Shown here: one piece after another, positions 32,094 to 38,626 of the stretch
Layout: each line of letters starts with the position of its first letter
How positions within the stretch are numbered: position 1 is the stretch's first letter
DNA from: a virus
Virus record (IMG/VR): IMGVR_UViG_3300008116_000323
Coordinates: 1-44,660 of that record
Reading direction: 5' to 3' (one strand)
DNA: 44,660 nucleotides
The notes under the pieces: model-generated
Seen by the model: the letters and a program-made list of their open reading frames with translations, nothing else
Database searches by the model: none
What the model was told of the DNA's origin: nothing
Made by a program: the position numbers and the translations under genes

Positions 32094-32530
32094 TTCACCA
32101 CCTCATCTTCTTCATAAGGTCTTTGTACTGCACCAACATAATCGGCAACACTATCAACCTTCCTACCTTCTTTCCAAGTAAATGGAGTGCTCTGTCCTTC
32201 AGGCAATATCCATAAGTGATATTGATTAGCACCATCAACTAGTGAACTTTCAGGAGGAAAGATTTCTAAACCTTCTCTTTCCGCACCTGCTAATTCATTT
32301 TTGATTCTTTGAAAGTGTCGCCAATCTCTAATTGCTTTCCTGTCATTACGGCGAATTGATAACCATAATGCGCCAGTGAGTCCAACATCAGGTTGCAGTA
32401 CTTTGAGTAACACATGAAACAATCCATTTGCATAAAGTGTTTCATTTTCATCAAGTGGCTGTTCTTCACCAGTTACGGAGTTGAACGCCTCTTTTGTTTC
32501 AGTCCACTTTGTCCATTGTGGGTTTGGCAT
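32090..32530 (-). CDS. DUF7694-like protein
   Basis: A 146-residue protein. The core LWLSIRRNDRKAIRDWRHFQRIKNELAGAEREGLEIFPPESSLVDGANQYHLWIL matches a small phage/bacterial family (DUF7694-like), defined by a serine/arginine strand, W-R-H-x-Q-R-I-K-N-E-L helix, and a Pro-rich strand ending in YHLW. Function unknown. It sits immediately upstream of the polymerase with a four-base overlap, suggesting a replication-linked role. Confidence 0.75.
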   Translation of the reverse strand: MPNPQWTKWTETKEAFNSVTGEEQPLDENETLYANGLFHVLLKVLQPDVGLTGALWLSIRRNDRKAIRDWRHFQRIKNELAGAEREGLEIFPPESSLVDGANQYHLWILPEGQSTPFTWKEGRKVDSVADYVGAVQRPYEEDEVVK

Positions 32531-32556
32531 ATATAACCTCCTTGGTTATTTGTTGA

Positions 32557-33330
32557 TTATGGTTTTGTATATGAAACGGTGCATCCAAGATTCCTGCTTG
32601 TCTGCGTTCCTCCGTTATATGTGTATTCAGTTCTGCATAATGCATCACCCGAAATACTTTCAACAACATAGTTCCAACTCTTACCGCCGACACATCCTGC
32701 ATCAGCATCACCTACACCACCTGCAACTACTCCACCATCTGTAGGACAAGCACTACCTCTTGCACTTGGTGCTGTTATCTGTGGCGCAATAACTTGTGGC
32801 ACAAAAACAGGCTCAGGTGTCGGTGTTGGAGTAGGTGTCGGTGTAGGCGTTGGGGTCGGTTCAGGGGTCGGGGTACTGGTCGGGGCAGGGGTTGGGCTAG
32901 ATTCAGCCTGCCCATTTAAGGGGCTGGAAGGGCTATTAGACGGACTTTCAGGGGTGGGGGAAGGTGTAGGGGTGGGGTCAAGCGTGGGGCTAGGGGTCGC
33001 TGTAGGGGTAGGGGTAGGGGTCGGTTCAGTCTGAGTACTTGCAGTTGAAGTATCTGATTCAGTCACGCTAGTTGAAGTATCACTCAGTGATGCTGTCACT
33101 GTACTTGTATCTGATGTTGTGAGTAGCGTTGAAGTTTGACTTTCAAATATCAATACGCGGTCTTCAACAAATGGTTCTTCCTCTAACATTGTTTCTTCAA
33201 CTGGAATTGGTTCACCAAAAATATCTGTGTCAGCAAATATTCCTGTTGAGTACATGATGATTGATTGTGCTGGTGTTGGCGCGATAAATAAAAGTACTAC
33301 AAACGCTAACACGAATTTAACTTTTCGTTT
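32557..33330 (-). CDS. Secreted Pro/Thr-rich stalk protein
   Basis: The start is ATG at 33330 (MKRKVKFVLAFVVLLFIAP), with GGAG six bases upstream. The 257-residue protein has a classic Sec signal peptide (basic n-region, VLAFVVLLFIA core, cleavage near PTPA-QS) followed by an acidic region. A Ser/Thr region comes next, then a long TP repeat stalk (PTPTPTPTATPSP and TPTPTPTPTPTPTPEP). It ends in a roughly 60-residue domain with four cysteines (SACPTDGG, AGCVGG, ALCRTEY, LGCTVSY), likely two disulphides. It would span or decorate the cell envelope. Superinfection exclusion or host surface modification are plausible roles; there is no homologue I can name. Confidence 0.7.
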   Translation of the reverse strand, partial: KRKVKFVLAFVVLLFIAPTPAQSIIMYSTGIFADTDIFGEPIPVEETMLEEEPFVEDRVLIFESQTSTLLTTSDTSTVTASLSDTSTSVTESDTSTASTQTEPTPTPTPTATPSPTLDPTPTPSPTPESPSNSPSSPLNGQAESSPTPAPTSTPTPEPTPTPTPTPTPTPTPEPVFVPQVIAPQITAPSARGSACPTDGGVVAGGVGDADAGCVGGKSWNYVVESISGDALCRTEYTYNGGTQTSRNLGCTVSYTKP

Positions 33331-33442
33331 CATTATTATCTCCATCTTCTTGTGGGTCTTGTGATTCTTCATATATCTTTATTAAGTCATCAAGCATTGG
33401 CTTAGGTGTTTCAAATGGCAATTCATCTTGTATCACCATCAT
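33317..33442 (-). CDS. Very small acidic hypothetical protein
   Basis: A 41-residue ORF, MMVIQDELPFETPKPMLDDL, helical and acidic (IKIYEESQDPQEDGDNNE). Its ATG overlaps the preceding zinc-protein stop as ATGA and its 3' end overlaps the start of the secreted protein by 14 bases, so the RBS of the latter lies within it. Included on coupling and packing. Confidence 0.55.
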   Translation of the reverse strand: MMVIQDELPFETPKPMLDDLIKIYEESQDPQEDGDNNETKS

Positions 33443-33660
33443 GATGCACGCACCGAGCATTCAAGGCAGGTATATCCGTAAAGATTGTTTGCATACAACT
33501 GTACGAACATATCTGTTCTGTTATAGAGGTATCCGCATTCATGACAGAACTTTTGATTATGATTCTGTAAATAGGAAGTTATTTGCGAGCGCGAAAGTGA
33601 ATCTACATGAACACGCTTTTTTGTTTTGATTACATTCCATATATTAATTTCTTCATCCAT
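33439..33660 (-). CDS. Small zinc-ribbon protein
   Basis: A 73-residue protein: helical, basic N-terminus (NVIKTKKRVHVDSLSRSQITSYL) and a C-terminal zinc ribbon with CHEC and CLEC about 27 residues apart (about 40-69). ATG at 33660 is preceded by AAGGAG, which is the perfect complement of the CTCCTT displayed in a hairpin loop about 60 bases upstream. It is the first gene after a 323-base non-coding stretch, so it probably heads an operon. Confidence 0.7.
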   Translation of the reverse strand: MDEEINIWNVIKTKKRVHVDSLSRSQITSYLQNHNQKFCHECGYLYNRTDMFVQLYANNLYGYTCLECSVRAS

Positions 33661-33983
33661 GATTGCTCCTTAATTTATATTTATGTTATTAAAGTGAACA
33701 GTTCCGCACTAGACCAAGGAGGTGTATTTACTAGTACGGAACTGCTCTATATACCGTGTTCGCAGTTGGCGGTAAAACCCAACTAAGAAGTGACACAGCC
33801 CCAATACTCCATATCGTCTTTTTTACTATATGAACAGGAAGGGATTGAACCATCCACATAGCAATGGAGTAGTTGTGTCCTGCGAAGTGATGAATGACTA
33901 CTGGCTACAACACAATGGGGTTTGTGGAGCGAACTTGTAGTCCTCACCACACTTAACCTAACCATGACGGATAGTTAGGTGTC
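33661..33983 (-). other. Structured non-coding intergenic region
   Basis: 323 bases without a convincing gene between the ssDNA-binding protein and the zinc-ribbon gene. On the minus strand it contains several inverted repeats: ACCTAAC/GTTAGGT (33956-33962 with 33974-33980) right after the upstream stop, AGTTGG/CCAACT (33764-33769 with 33779-33784), and the large 14-bp hairpin at 33699-33744. A tRNA T-arm-like string is present near 33838-33857, but no acceptor partner is found. Could be a small RNA, a long regulatory leader or an origin-associated element. Confidence 0.6.
33699..33744 (-). promoter_or_regulatory. Large hairpin with anti-Shine-Dalgarno loop
   Basis: On the minus strand CAGTTCCGTACTAG pairs with CTAGTGCGGAACTG (14 bp, one G-U) around an 18-base loop. 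The loop includes CACCTCCTT, identical to the 3' end of bacterial 16S rRNA (the anti-Shine-Dalgarno). CTCCTT in the loop is perfectly complementary to AAGGAG, the RBS of the gene starting at 33660, about 50 bases further along the same RNA. This suggests RBS masking or a trans-acting regulatory RNA. Confidence 0.6.
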
Positions 33984-35027
33984 CTAGAACGGTGCTTCCT
34001 CTTCATCCTCTTCGTCAACAGATGCCACATCAAGAATCATTTCAATAATGTCATCTTTAGATGCGCCAGCCTTAACTTTGAGTTCATAGTCAGCAGCGAT
34101 TTCTTTGATTTCTTTCATAGACATTTTGCGTAGTTCGTCTTCATCAAGGACAACAGTTTCATACTCGCCATCCTCAGAATCAGAATCGTCTTCCTCAGAC
34201 TCATCATCCTCATCATCATCAGAACTACTACCAGTTGCAAGCACCTCGTCATCCTCATCATCATCTTCAGCATCACCGAGAATCAGATTGATAAGGTCAT
34301 CACTATCTAGACCTTTTGTTGTATGACCAAGTTCGCGTGCAATAACTTTCAGTTCAGCGAGTGACTTCTCTTCCAAGTCATCACGGCTGTATTCTGCATC
34401 AGAATCAGAGTCGTCATCCTCGTCTTCGTCTTCGTCATCATCCACTTTTGATTTTGGTGTTGACTTAATTGACTTACGAGCCACTGGCTTTTCGTCTTCC
34501 TCGTCTTCGTCATCATCATCAGAATTGACTGGCACATCTTCCAATTGAGATTCTAGTAATCCCATAAGGTCTAGCAAGTCATAGCGTTCCAAGTTCATCT
34601 TGGTTGGAGGTTCAGGTGTTACATCATATTCAGTATCAAGTCCTGCTCCTGAACGCGATAATTCATAATCACGGTCTAGCAAGGTTGCATACTTGTCATA
34701 CTTCTTTAACAGAGATGCAGCAACAGACTTTGGCATTACTAATGGAACAACCCTGCTTTCCGCAACATCTAATGCGTTAGCGAGATATCTTGCAGCAGGT
34801 CTTTCTTGTGTTTGCACGCCCTCTACAGAGGGAAAGAAACGCTTTTGTTCTGCATCATAATATTCAAAGTAAGCAATCCATTCAGTTGGTTCAGTAAGAA
34901 AACGAACGGTCAGTGAGCCGTCAGATGGAATTCTTGTTAGATAACTTCCACTGCCACCGCCTTTCTTTACAGATGACCTTAGTGAATTAATGCTTGTTAC
35001 TTTTCCACCTCGGATTTGTTTTGGCAC
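33984..35027 (-). CDS. gp32-like single-stranded DNA-binding protein with acidic SAP-containing tail
   Basis: A 347-residue protein. The N-terminal 165 residues match actinophage gp32-like ssDNA-binding proteins: SGSYLTRIPSDGSLTVRFLTEPTEWIAYFEYYD, RPAARYLANALDV, VVPLVMPKSVAASLLKKYDKYATLLDRDYELSRSG and GLDTEYDVTPEPP. The zinc cysteines seen in T4 gp32 are absent. The rest is two very acidic Asp/Glu/Ser stretches separating two SAP/LEM-like helical modules (LAELKVIARELGH...LDSDDLINLIL and MSMKEIKEIAADYEL...SKDDIIEMIL). Acidic tails of SSBs recruit replication partners; the SAP modules are unusual. It precedes the polymerase block. Confidence 0.82.
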   Translation of the reverse strand: MPKQIRGGKVTSINSLRSSVKKGGGSGSYLTRIPSDGSLTVRFLTEPTEWIAYFEYYDAEQKRFFPSVEGVQTQERPAARYLANALDVAESRVVPLVMPKSVAASLLKKYDKYATLLDRDYELSRSGAGLDTEYDVTPEPPTKMNLERYDLLDLMGLLESQLEDVPVNSDDDDEDEEDEKPVARKSIKSTPKSKVDDDEDEDEDDDSDSDAEYSRDDLEEKSLAELKVIARELGHTTKGLDSDDLINLILGDAEDDDEDDEVLATGSSSDDDEDDESEEDDSDSEDGEYETVVLDEDELRKMSMKEIKEIAADYELKVKAGASKDDIIEMILDVASVDEEDEEEAPF

Positions 35028-35115
35028 GATTAACCACCTTCTTGTTGATATAGCATTAAGGGATTTCCTTAATTACTAGATGAGAACTCATAGTTTGAAT
35101 TTCACCTTGGTGTTA
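35028..35115 (-). promoter_or_regulatory. Regulatory intergenic region with three inverted repeats
   Basis: This 88-base space before the ssDNA-binding protein gene has three adjacent inverted repeats. They are CACCTTGGTG (35103-35112), ATGAGAACTCAT (35080-35091) and ATTAAGG/CCTTAAT with a five-base loop (35055-35073). None is followed by a U-run. Operator sites or an mRNA leader controlling SSB level are the likely roles; no clear -35/-10 pair is visible. Confidence 0.5.
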
Positions 35116-35772
35116 TTAACCTATTACATGATTTTTTAAGGTGCAAGTTCCTTTACATATCTGCATAGGTGTAATTTTATCCACCTTGTAATCAGATGGA
35201 TACTTTTTGAGCCACTTGTAAAACGCAGGCTCGTTTACTCCGCCATTGTACGCCTCAGAACCAATATCCCAAGACGACCAATCACTTCCCCCATTTGTCA
35301 TGTGGAAAACAATCTCGGCGTTAGTTACTGGGTCAAACAATTGCTTATTTGAATCCAGTCCGAATTTGGCTCGCCTATCTTCACCTAATGTTCCAATCAT
35401 GTTGATTTGGAATATGCCATAGGAGTTATCTCCAGTGTTTATATTGTCATTATGTGCCAATGGGCGACCATTTGATTCACGCTTTACAACTGCCCATGCA
35501 GTCTTCAGAGATTTACCCTGAAAACCTACCGAATGTAGTAAATCTACCAATTCAGTATCAGTGAGTTGTTCTTTAGCGTTACGGAATTCTGCGACTGTAG
35601 GTTTATCTGTTGCAAACAGATAGTTAACTGTTTTAGCAGGTAACTCTACGGTGAACTCCTTAATCGTTGGTGCTTCTGCTCTCGCAACCGTACCAACGCT
35701 TGTTGCTAGTACTGTGACTAGCGAATAGGTGACAACTATGGCTTTTGTCAACCTTTGGGGATTACTTAACAT
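35116..35772 (-). CDS. Secreted lysozyme/transglycosylase-like protein
   Basis: A 218-residue protein with a Sec signal peptide (TKAIVVTYSLVTVLATSVGTVARAEA; cleavage about residue 34). Its goose-lysozyme/SLT-like catalytic domain shows LKTAWAVVKRESNGRP (Glu99 as catalytic acid), DNSYGIFQINM and FDPVTNAEIVFHM, then SDWSSWD and AYNGG. It cleaves peptidoglycan glycan strands. A signal peptide would give export without holin, as in signal-arrest-release endolysins or wall-remodelling enzymes. It is placed in the early half, away from the holin at the left end. Two late cysteines (CKGTC) may form a disulphide. Confidence 0.82.
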   Translation of the reverse strand: MLSNPQRLTKAIVVTYSLVTVLATSVGTVARAEAPTIKEFTVELPAKTVNYLFATDKPTVAEFRNAKEQLTDTELVDLLHSVGFQGKSLKTAWAVVKRESNGRPLAHNDNINTGDNSYGIFQINMIGTLGEDRRAKFGLDSNKQLFDPVTNAEIVFHMTNGGSDWSSWDIGSEAYNGGVNEPAFYKWLKKYPSDYKVDKITPMQICKGTCTLKNHVIG

Positions 35773-35783
35773 CAGTGCTCCTT

Positions 35784-36011
35784 CTAGGGTTCAAGTGAGT
35801 TGTCACAGTCAGGGTTATTGCAACCATAACTAAAACAACGCACACAGCGTTCGTTGCTCCTTTCTTCTTCTAGTAGGGATACGCAGGCTTGAATGTGTTT
35901 TATGTCGGTGAAGAGCCGACCATCCTTTGCTTTCCGTATCGGTAACTGCTTCTTGCACAGTGGACAAGAAACACTTCTTAGACTCAATGTATTAGAGCCT
36001 GCATTTATCAT
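35784..36011 (-). CDS. Small double zinc-binding protein
   Basis: A 75-residue protein with two Cys clusters: CPLC followed by HIQAC (about 16-43), a C2HC-like finger as found in early-gene regulators, and CVRCFSYGCNNPDC near the C-terminus. ATG at 36011 is preceded by AGGAGG. Probably binds nucleic acid or a host protein; no specific role known. It is followed after 11 bases by the lysozyme-like gene. Confidence 0.65.
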   Translation of the reverse strand: MINAGSNTLSLRSVSCPLCKKQLPIRKAKDGRLFTDIKHIQACVSLLEEERSNERCVRCFSYGCNNPDCDNSLEP

Positions 36012-36034
36012 AGCAACCTCCTATACATAGTTGT

Positions 36035-36586
36035 CTAGTTCAGAACATCACTTGGTGGATAGAATTTCTTCCAAAACTCCAAGCGTGAACGAACATCCAT
36101 TAGTATGATTCCTAACCAATTTTGACCTTTTCGTGTCATTGGTCTATTAGGTTTATCGCTTTCATATAAATCAACTCCCCAAACAGTGTCATTCCAAAAT
36201 GTACCTTCTTGTAGATACGCATTATTTGTACCTAGTAATAATTTACCCAATTCAGAATTAGAGGTAAATTTAGTTAACACAATTGAATGCATTGTTTTGT
36301 ATTTGATTGCTTCCCAGTCAGAGCGTACTGCGATACTACGACCAAGATATTTTGCTTCATCAGGTGAACGCGCATCACGAATCATATTGAAGTCAGAGGT
36401 GTTTCTAGCCTTCATTGCTTGATATGCGTGTTCACTTGTCTGCCAAGTATCACTGCCCCATGTAAATGGAGAGCCTTCATAGAAGTTAGATAAAAACGCA
36501 TATGGATTATATCCAGCGAAATCATCAAACCAATCTATGAGTATTTCAGGATTCTCTTGCAGTTTTATCCCATCTATTTCAAACAT
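36035..36586 (-). CDS. NADAR (YbiA-like) N-glycosidase
   Basis: A 183-residue NADAR/DUF1768 domain. Conserved text in order: YAFLSNFYEGSPFTWGSDTWQTSEHAYQAMKA, IRDARSPDEAKYLGRSIAVRSDWEAIK, MHSIVLTKFTSNSELGKLLLGT, LQEGTFWNDTVWGV, GQNWLGIILMDVRSRL. NADAR proteins hydrolyse N-glycosidic bonds; some remove ADP-ribose from guanine nucleotides or DNA and act as antitoxins of DarT-type toxins (established for characterised members). Here it could reverse a host defence or balance the phage ADP-ribosyltransferase at 1041-3392. It overlaps no neighbour; the small ORF upstream ends 11 bases before its ATG. Confidence 0.92.
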   Translation of the reverse strand: MFEIDGIKLQENPEILIDWFDDFAGYNPYAFLSNFYEGSPFTWGSDTWQTSEHAYQAMKARNTSDFNMIRDARSPDEAKYLGRSIAVRSDWEAIKYKTMHSIVLTKFTSNSELGKLLLGTNNAYLQEGTFWNDTVWGVDLYESDKPNRPMTRKGQNWLGIILMDVRSRLEFWKKFYPPSDVLN

Positions 36587-36597
36587 ATAATCACCAC

Positions 36598-36726
36598 CTA
36601 TTCTGAGTATTGCTTTTTATATTTTGTTTTTCTTGTGTATTTCTTTTTGTTACGGATTGCTGTAGCAGAATTACTACGGCGGAGTTCCAGTAACCGCCGT
36701 AGTTCTTCTTTTGTCTTCTTAAACAT
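36598..36726 (-). CDS. Very small basic hypothetical protein
   Basis: A 42-residue ORF, MFKKTKEELRRLLELRRSNS, then NKKKYTRKTKYKKQYSE; about 40 percent Lys/Arg. ATG at 36726 lies one base after the preceding stop (TAATATG), so translation is probably coupled. Codons 8-18 (ELRRLLELRRS) form a perfect 10-bp DNA hairpin (36673-36703). A nucleic-acid-binding peptide is likely. Confidence 0.5.
   Translation of the reverse strand: MFKKTKEELRRLLELRRSNSATAIRNKKKYTRKTKYKKQYSE
36673..36703 (+). terminator. Possible plus-strand terminator hairpin
   Basis: ACTACGGCGG pairs perfectly with CCGCCGTAGT (10 bp, 11-base loop) and is followed on the plus strand by TCTTCTTTTGTCTTCTT. On the minus strand the same hairpin lies inside a small ORF and lacks a U-run. 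It may stop antisense transcription entering the leftward operon, or be an mRNA structure in the small gene. Confidence 0.4.
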
Positions 36727-36727
36727 A

Positions 36728-36862
36728 TTAATCTTTAGTAAATTCAATCTTTAAGTTATCTACCATGTAAGGTAGAAAACTTTCAAGAATTTTCTTAATA
36801 TCTTTATTGACAGAATCATTATTAGAGTCAATAAAGTATTTAATGTTAATTGATATGTTCAT
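36728..36862 (-). CDS. Very small hypothetical protein
   Basis: A 44-residue ORF, MNISINIKYFIDSNNDSVNK, continuing DIKKILESFLPYMVDNLKIEF: a strand-helix-strand layout. AAGGTGAG precedes ATG at 36862. It is coupled to the following basic ORF. No family recognised. Confidence 0.55.
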   Translation of the reverse strand: MNISINIKYFIDSNNDSVNKDIKKILESFLPYMVDNLKIEFTKD

Positions 36863-36874
36863 GAGTTACTCACC

Positions 36875-37174
36875 TTATTCTTCGCCGTAGATTTCTATAC
36901 TGGCATCTAGCGTTACCAATTTAAGTATCGCTGGTTTAGACCGAGAGGCATTTACTACATCTTCTACTGTAGAAAATACCCAAGGGTCTTCAGTTAAGTT
37001 TTCAGGAGTTACAACTTCCCAAAATACTTTTCCTGCAACACGGCATTCGTATGCAGTCCAATGCTCCATAGCATTCTCTGCACGCTTTGCTTCTGCTTCT
37101 TCCTCTTCAATACGATTAAACAAGTCAGCCATTGTCCACTTGCTTCGTATTGATACAACATTGTTTTCACTCAT
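36875..37174 (-). CDS. Hypothetical acidic protein
   Basis: The start ATG at 37174 (MSENNVVSIRSKWTMADLF) is preferred; upstream frame text shadows the previous gene, which it overlaps by eight bases. The 99 residues include a charged helix (NRIEEEEAEAKRAENAMEHW) and a beta-rich second half (AYECRVAGKVFWEVV, PAILKLVTLDASIEIY). GGTG is five bases upstream. No function recognised. Confidence 0.6.
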   Translation of the reverse strand: MSENNVVSIRSKWTMADLFNRIEEEEAEAKRAENAMEHWTAYECRVAGKVFWEVVTPENLTEDPWVFSTVEDVVNASRSKPAILKLVTLDASIEIYGEE

Positions 37175-37559
37175 GTAACACCGCCACTGGCTCTTTTCCA
37201 TTTTCCACTGGAAGGAATCTTTCAACAGGAAATAATTTTTGATAAGAGTCATGTGCTATATCAAGATAGAATTCCACTGGTTCTGTTTTGTAATTTAATT
37301 TTGCGAGTATCTTACAACGGTGATGTTGAATACCTGCAAAATCCATATTATGAAATGCAAGCATTATTGTGATGAGGCTGATGCCGTTTGGGTCAAGGTT
37401 TGTCTTTAGCCAACCAGTATCAACTGTGCGGTTGAACTTATTTCTTGATGACTCATAAGCAATGTATAACAAGTCATCTGCATGAACTGCTTTCATATTA
37501 TCCACTTTGATTCTCCTTATTGTTTTTATTGTTGTTGTTTCTGTAATTGTGATAGTCAT
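37167..37559 (-). CDS. Hypothetical protein with two possible starts
   Basis: ATG at 37559 overlaps the preceding stop (ATGA) and has AAAGGATAGG upstream, giving MTITITETTTIKTIRRIK as the first residues. An in-frame GTG at 37505 also has a strong AAGGAG seven bases upstream and would give a 112-residue protein. The common part reads KAVHADDLLYIAYESSRNKFNRTVDTGWL, then ISLITIMLAFHNMDFAGIQHHRCKIL and a YLDIAHDSYQKLFPVERFLP segment. Not recognised. Dual translation starts are possible. Confidence 0.6.
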   Translation of the reverse strand: MTITITETTTIKTIRRIKVDNMKAVHADDLLYIAYESSRNKFNRTVDTGWLKTNLDPNGISLITIMLAFHNMDFAGIQHHRCKILAKLNYKTEPVEFYLDIAHDSYQKLFPVERFLPVENGKEPVAVLHE

Positions 37560-37750
37560 ATGCCTATCCTTTCATGTGCATAATCCCAAGCCCTAAACTG
37601 GACTCTTCGCCAAGCATCTTCATGATTGTTGATACGCATGACTACTTTTCCATCAACTTCTAGATAGGCATATCTCCCATCTTTGGTTGTATAACCTTCT
37701 ACACCATCTGCGAAAGTGGTCATTACATATTCTCTTTTACCGAGCAACAT
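37556..37750 (-). CDS. Small hypothetical protein
   Basis: A 64-residue protein with AGGGGTG before ATG at 37750 (MLLGKREYVMTTFADG). A second in-frame ATG nine codons later (MTTFADGVEGYTTKDG) is an alternative. Reads as a small beta-rich fold: GRYAYLEVDGKVVMRINNHEDAWRRVQFRAWDYAHE. The start overlaps the upstream gene by 14 bases. No family recognised. Confidence 0.6.
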   Translation of the reverse strand: MLLGKREYVMTTFADGVEGYTTKDGRYAYLEVDGKVVMRINNHEDAWRRVQFRAWDYAHERIGI

Positions 37751-37901
37751 GGAACACCCCTAAGCAGAATCTGCAACTACTTGTATGCAGTGACATATCT
37801 GCACCGAATACACCCGAAGTTATAGATACTCCACAACTACGGAATAACAGACAAGCGAATTCACTATCTGTTAATTCTTCTTTGGTTTCATCAATCGCCA
37901 T
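37737..37901 (-). CDS. Small Cys-containing hypothetical protein
   Basis: The start is ATG at 37901 (MAIDETKEELTDSEFACLLF) with GGAGG at good spacing. The 54 residues have four cysteines (ACLLFRSC and SSCRFC) that may bind one zinc. It overlaps both neighbours by 11-14 bases, in keeping with the compact early region. No function recognised. Confidence 0.55.
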   Translation of the reverse strand: MAIDETKEELTDSEFACLLFRSCGVSITSGVFGADMSLHTSSCRFCLGVFHVAR

Positions 37902-38184
37902 TTCTATCCTCCAATACATTTGGGTGATGTGCTTTTAGATGAGTTGATATGCGCTCGCGTGTTGACTTAGAAAGTTTTGCCATTGCATTACTTTCAGTAC
38001 GGCGTATATATAGGCGTTCTGTTGAGAATATGTCAGCGACCTCTGTAAGATTTTTTGGTCTGCTAACCAATCCAAAACGCAACGCGACTATAGCGAGTTC
38101 ATGTTCATTTAATTCATTAGCAATCATATGAAATGCGCTATCAGCAACTAACTTATTTATTAAGTCTTGCGCTAAGTAATTCAT
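37891..38184 (-). CDS. Sigma factor region 4-like HTH protein
   Basis: ATG at 38184 (MNYLAQDLINKLVADSAF) follows GGAGG and overlaps the previous stop. The 97-residue protein contains LNEHELAIVALRFGLVSRPKNLTEVADIFSTERLYIRRTESNAMAKL, the layout of sigma-70 region 4 (helix, RFGL, T-L-x-E-V-A, recognition helix with R-x-I-R-R-x-E). It lacks regions 1-3, so it is probably an anti-sigma-like or -35-binding regulator rather than a full sigma factor. Phage control of transcription together with WhiB is plausible. Confidence 0.75.
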   Translation of the reverse strand: MNYLAQDLINKLVADSAFHMIANELNEHELAIVALRFGLVSRPKNLTEVADIFSTERLYIRRTESNAMAKLSKSTRERISTHLKAHHPNVLEDRNGD

Positions 38185-38606
38185 TATTCCTCCCAAATGT
38201 AAGGTAGTGAATCGGGTACATTAGGAAAGAACTTACGATAATGCTGAGGTAATTTCCTAACTAGGTTTGACTGGTGACTTATATGGAAAGCAGAGTTACC
38301 AAGTAAGGTCGGTGTGCTGTTTTGACCTTTGAAATACTTAGCAAGCGATATTGTCTTGCCGAGTACTGTGTCGTTGTATCCGCGACTAATCCATTCTTCA
38401 CAGATAGCAATGTTGTAGTTAATGAGTTCTAGACCGTGACCACGCCACATCTTTACGGCTGGATGATTAGACCATCCAGTACCGTTACTGATGCCAGCCA
38501 AGTTACGAAGTATTTGATAAGACTCAACGCGTTGCTTACCAAGCCTTTTCATATCTAGAACTTTTGCCGACTTTGAATAATCGGCATATGGCAGAAATGT
38601 TTGCAT
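38184..38606 (-). CDS. MSMEG_6728-family protein (DenV-like DNA glycosylase fold)
   Basis: A 140-residue protein matching the MSMEG_6728 family: MQTFLPYADYSKSAKVLDMKRLGKQRVESYQIL, GWSNHPAVKMWRGHGLELINYN, CEEWISRGYNDT. The family is related to T4 endonuclease V (pyrimidine-dimer glycosylase) and its members have the same N-terminal Thr and RLGKQRVE helix. Probably DNA repair of UV or base damage. It is widespread in actinobacteria and their phages. Confidence 0.85.
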   Translation of the reverse strand: MQTFLPYADYSKSAKVLDMKRLGKQRVESYQILRNLAGISNGTGWSNHPAVKMWRGHGLELINYNIAICEEWISRGYNDTVLGKTISLAKYFKGQNSTPTLLGNSAFHISHQSNLVRKLPQHYRKFFPNVPDSLPYIWEE

Positions 38607-38626
38607 AGATATCCCTTTCTATTTTG

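Noticed and set aside
32815-33030. Possible CRISPR or tandem repeat array
   Set aside because: The short GGTGT/GGGGT repeats are just the codons of the TP-rich stalk of the secreted protein; no uniform repeats with unique spacers.
33838-33857. tRNA gene suggested by GGTTCAATCC on the minus strand
   Set aside because: The T-arm has a mismatch and no matching acceptor, D-arm or anticodon arm could be found within the next 90 bases.
33783-33965. 60-codon minus-strand frame after the ssDNA-binding protein gene
   Set aside because: No RBS before its ATG, composition unlike the phage proteins, and it overlaps inverted repeats.
34105-34326. Ser-rich plus-strand frame
   Set aside because: Complement of the Asp/Glu-rich tail of the ssDNA-binding protein; TCATC repeats produce the Ser run.
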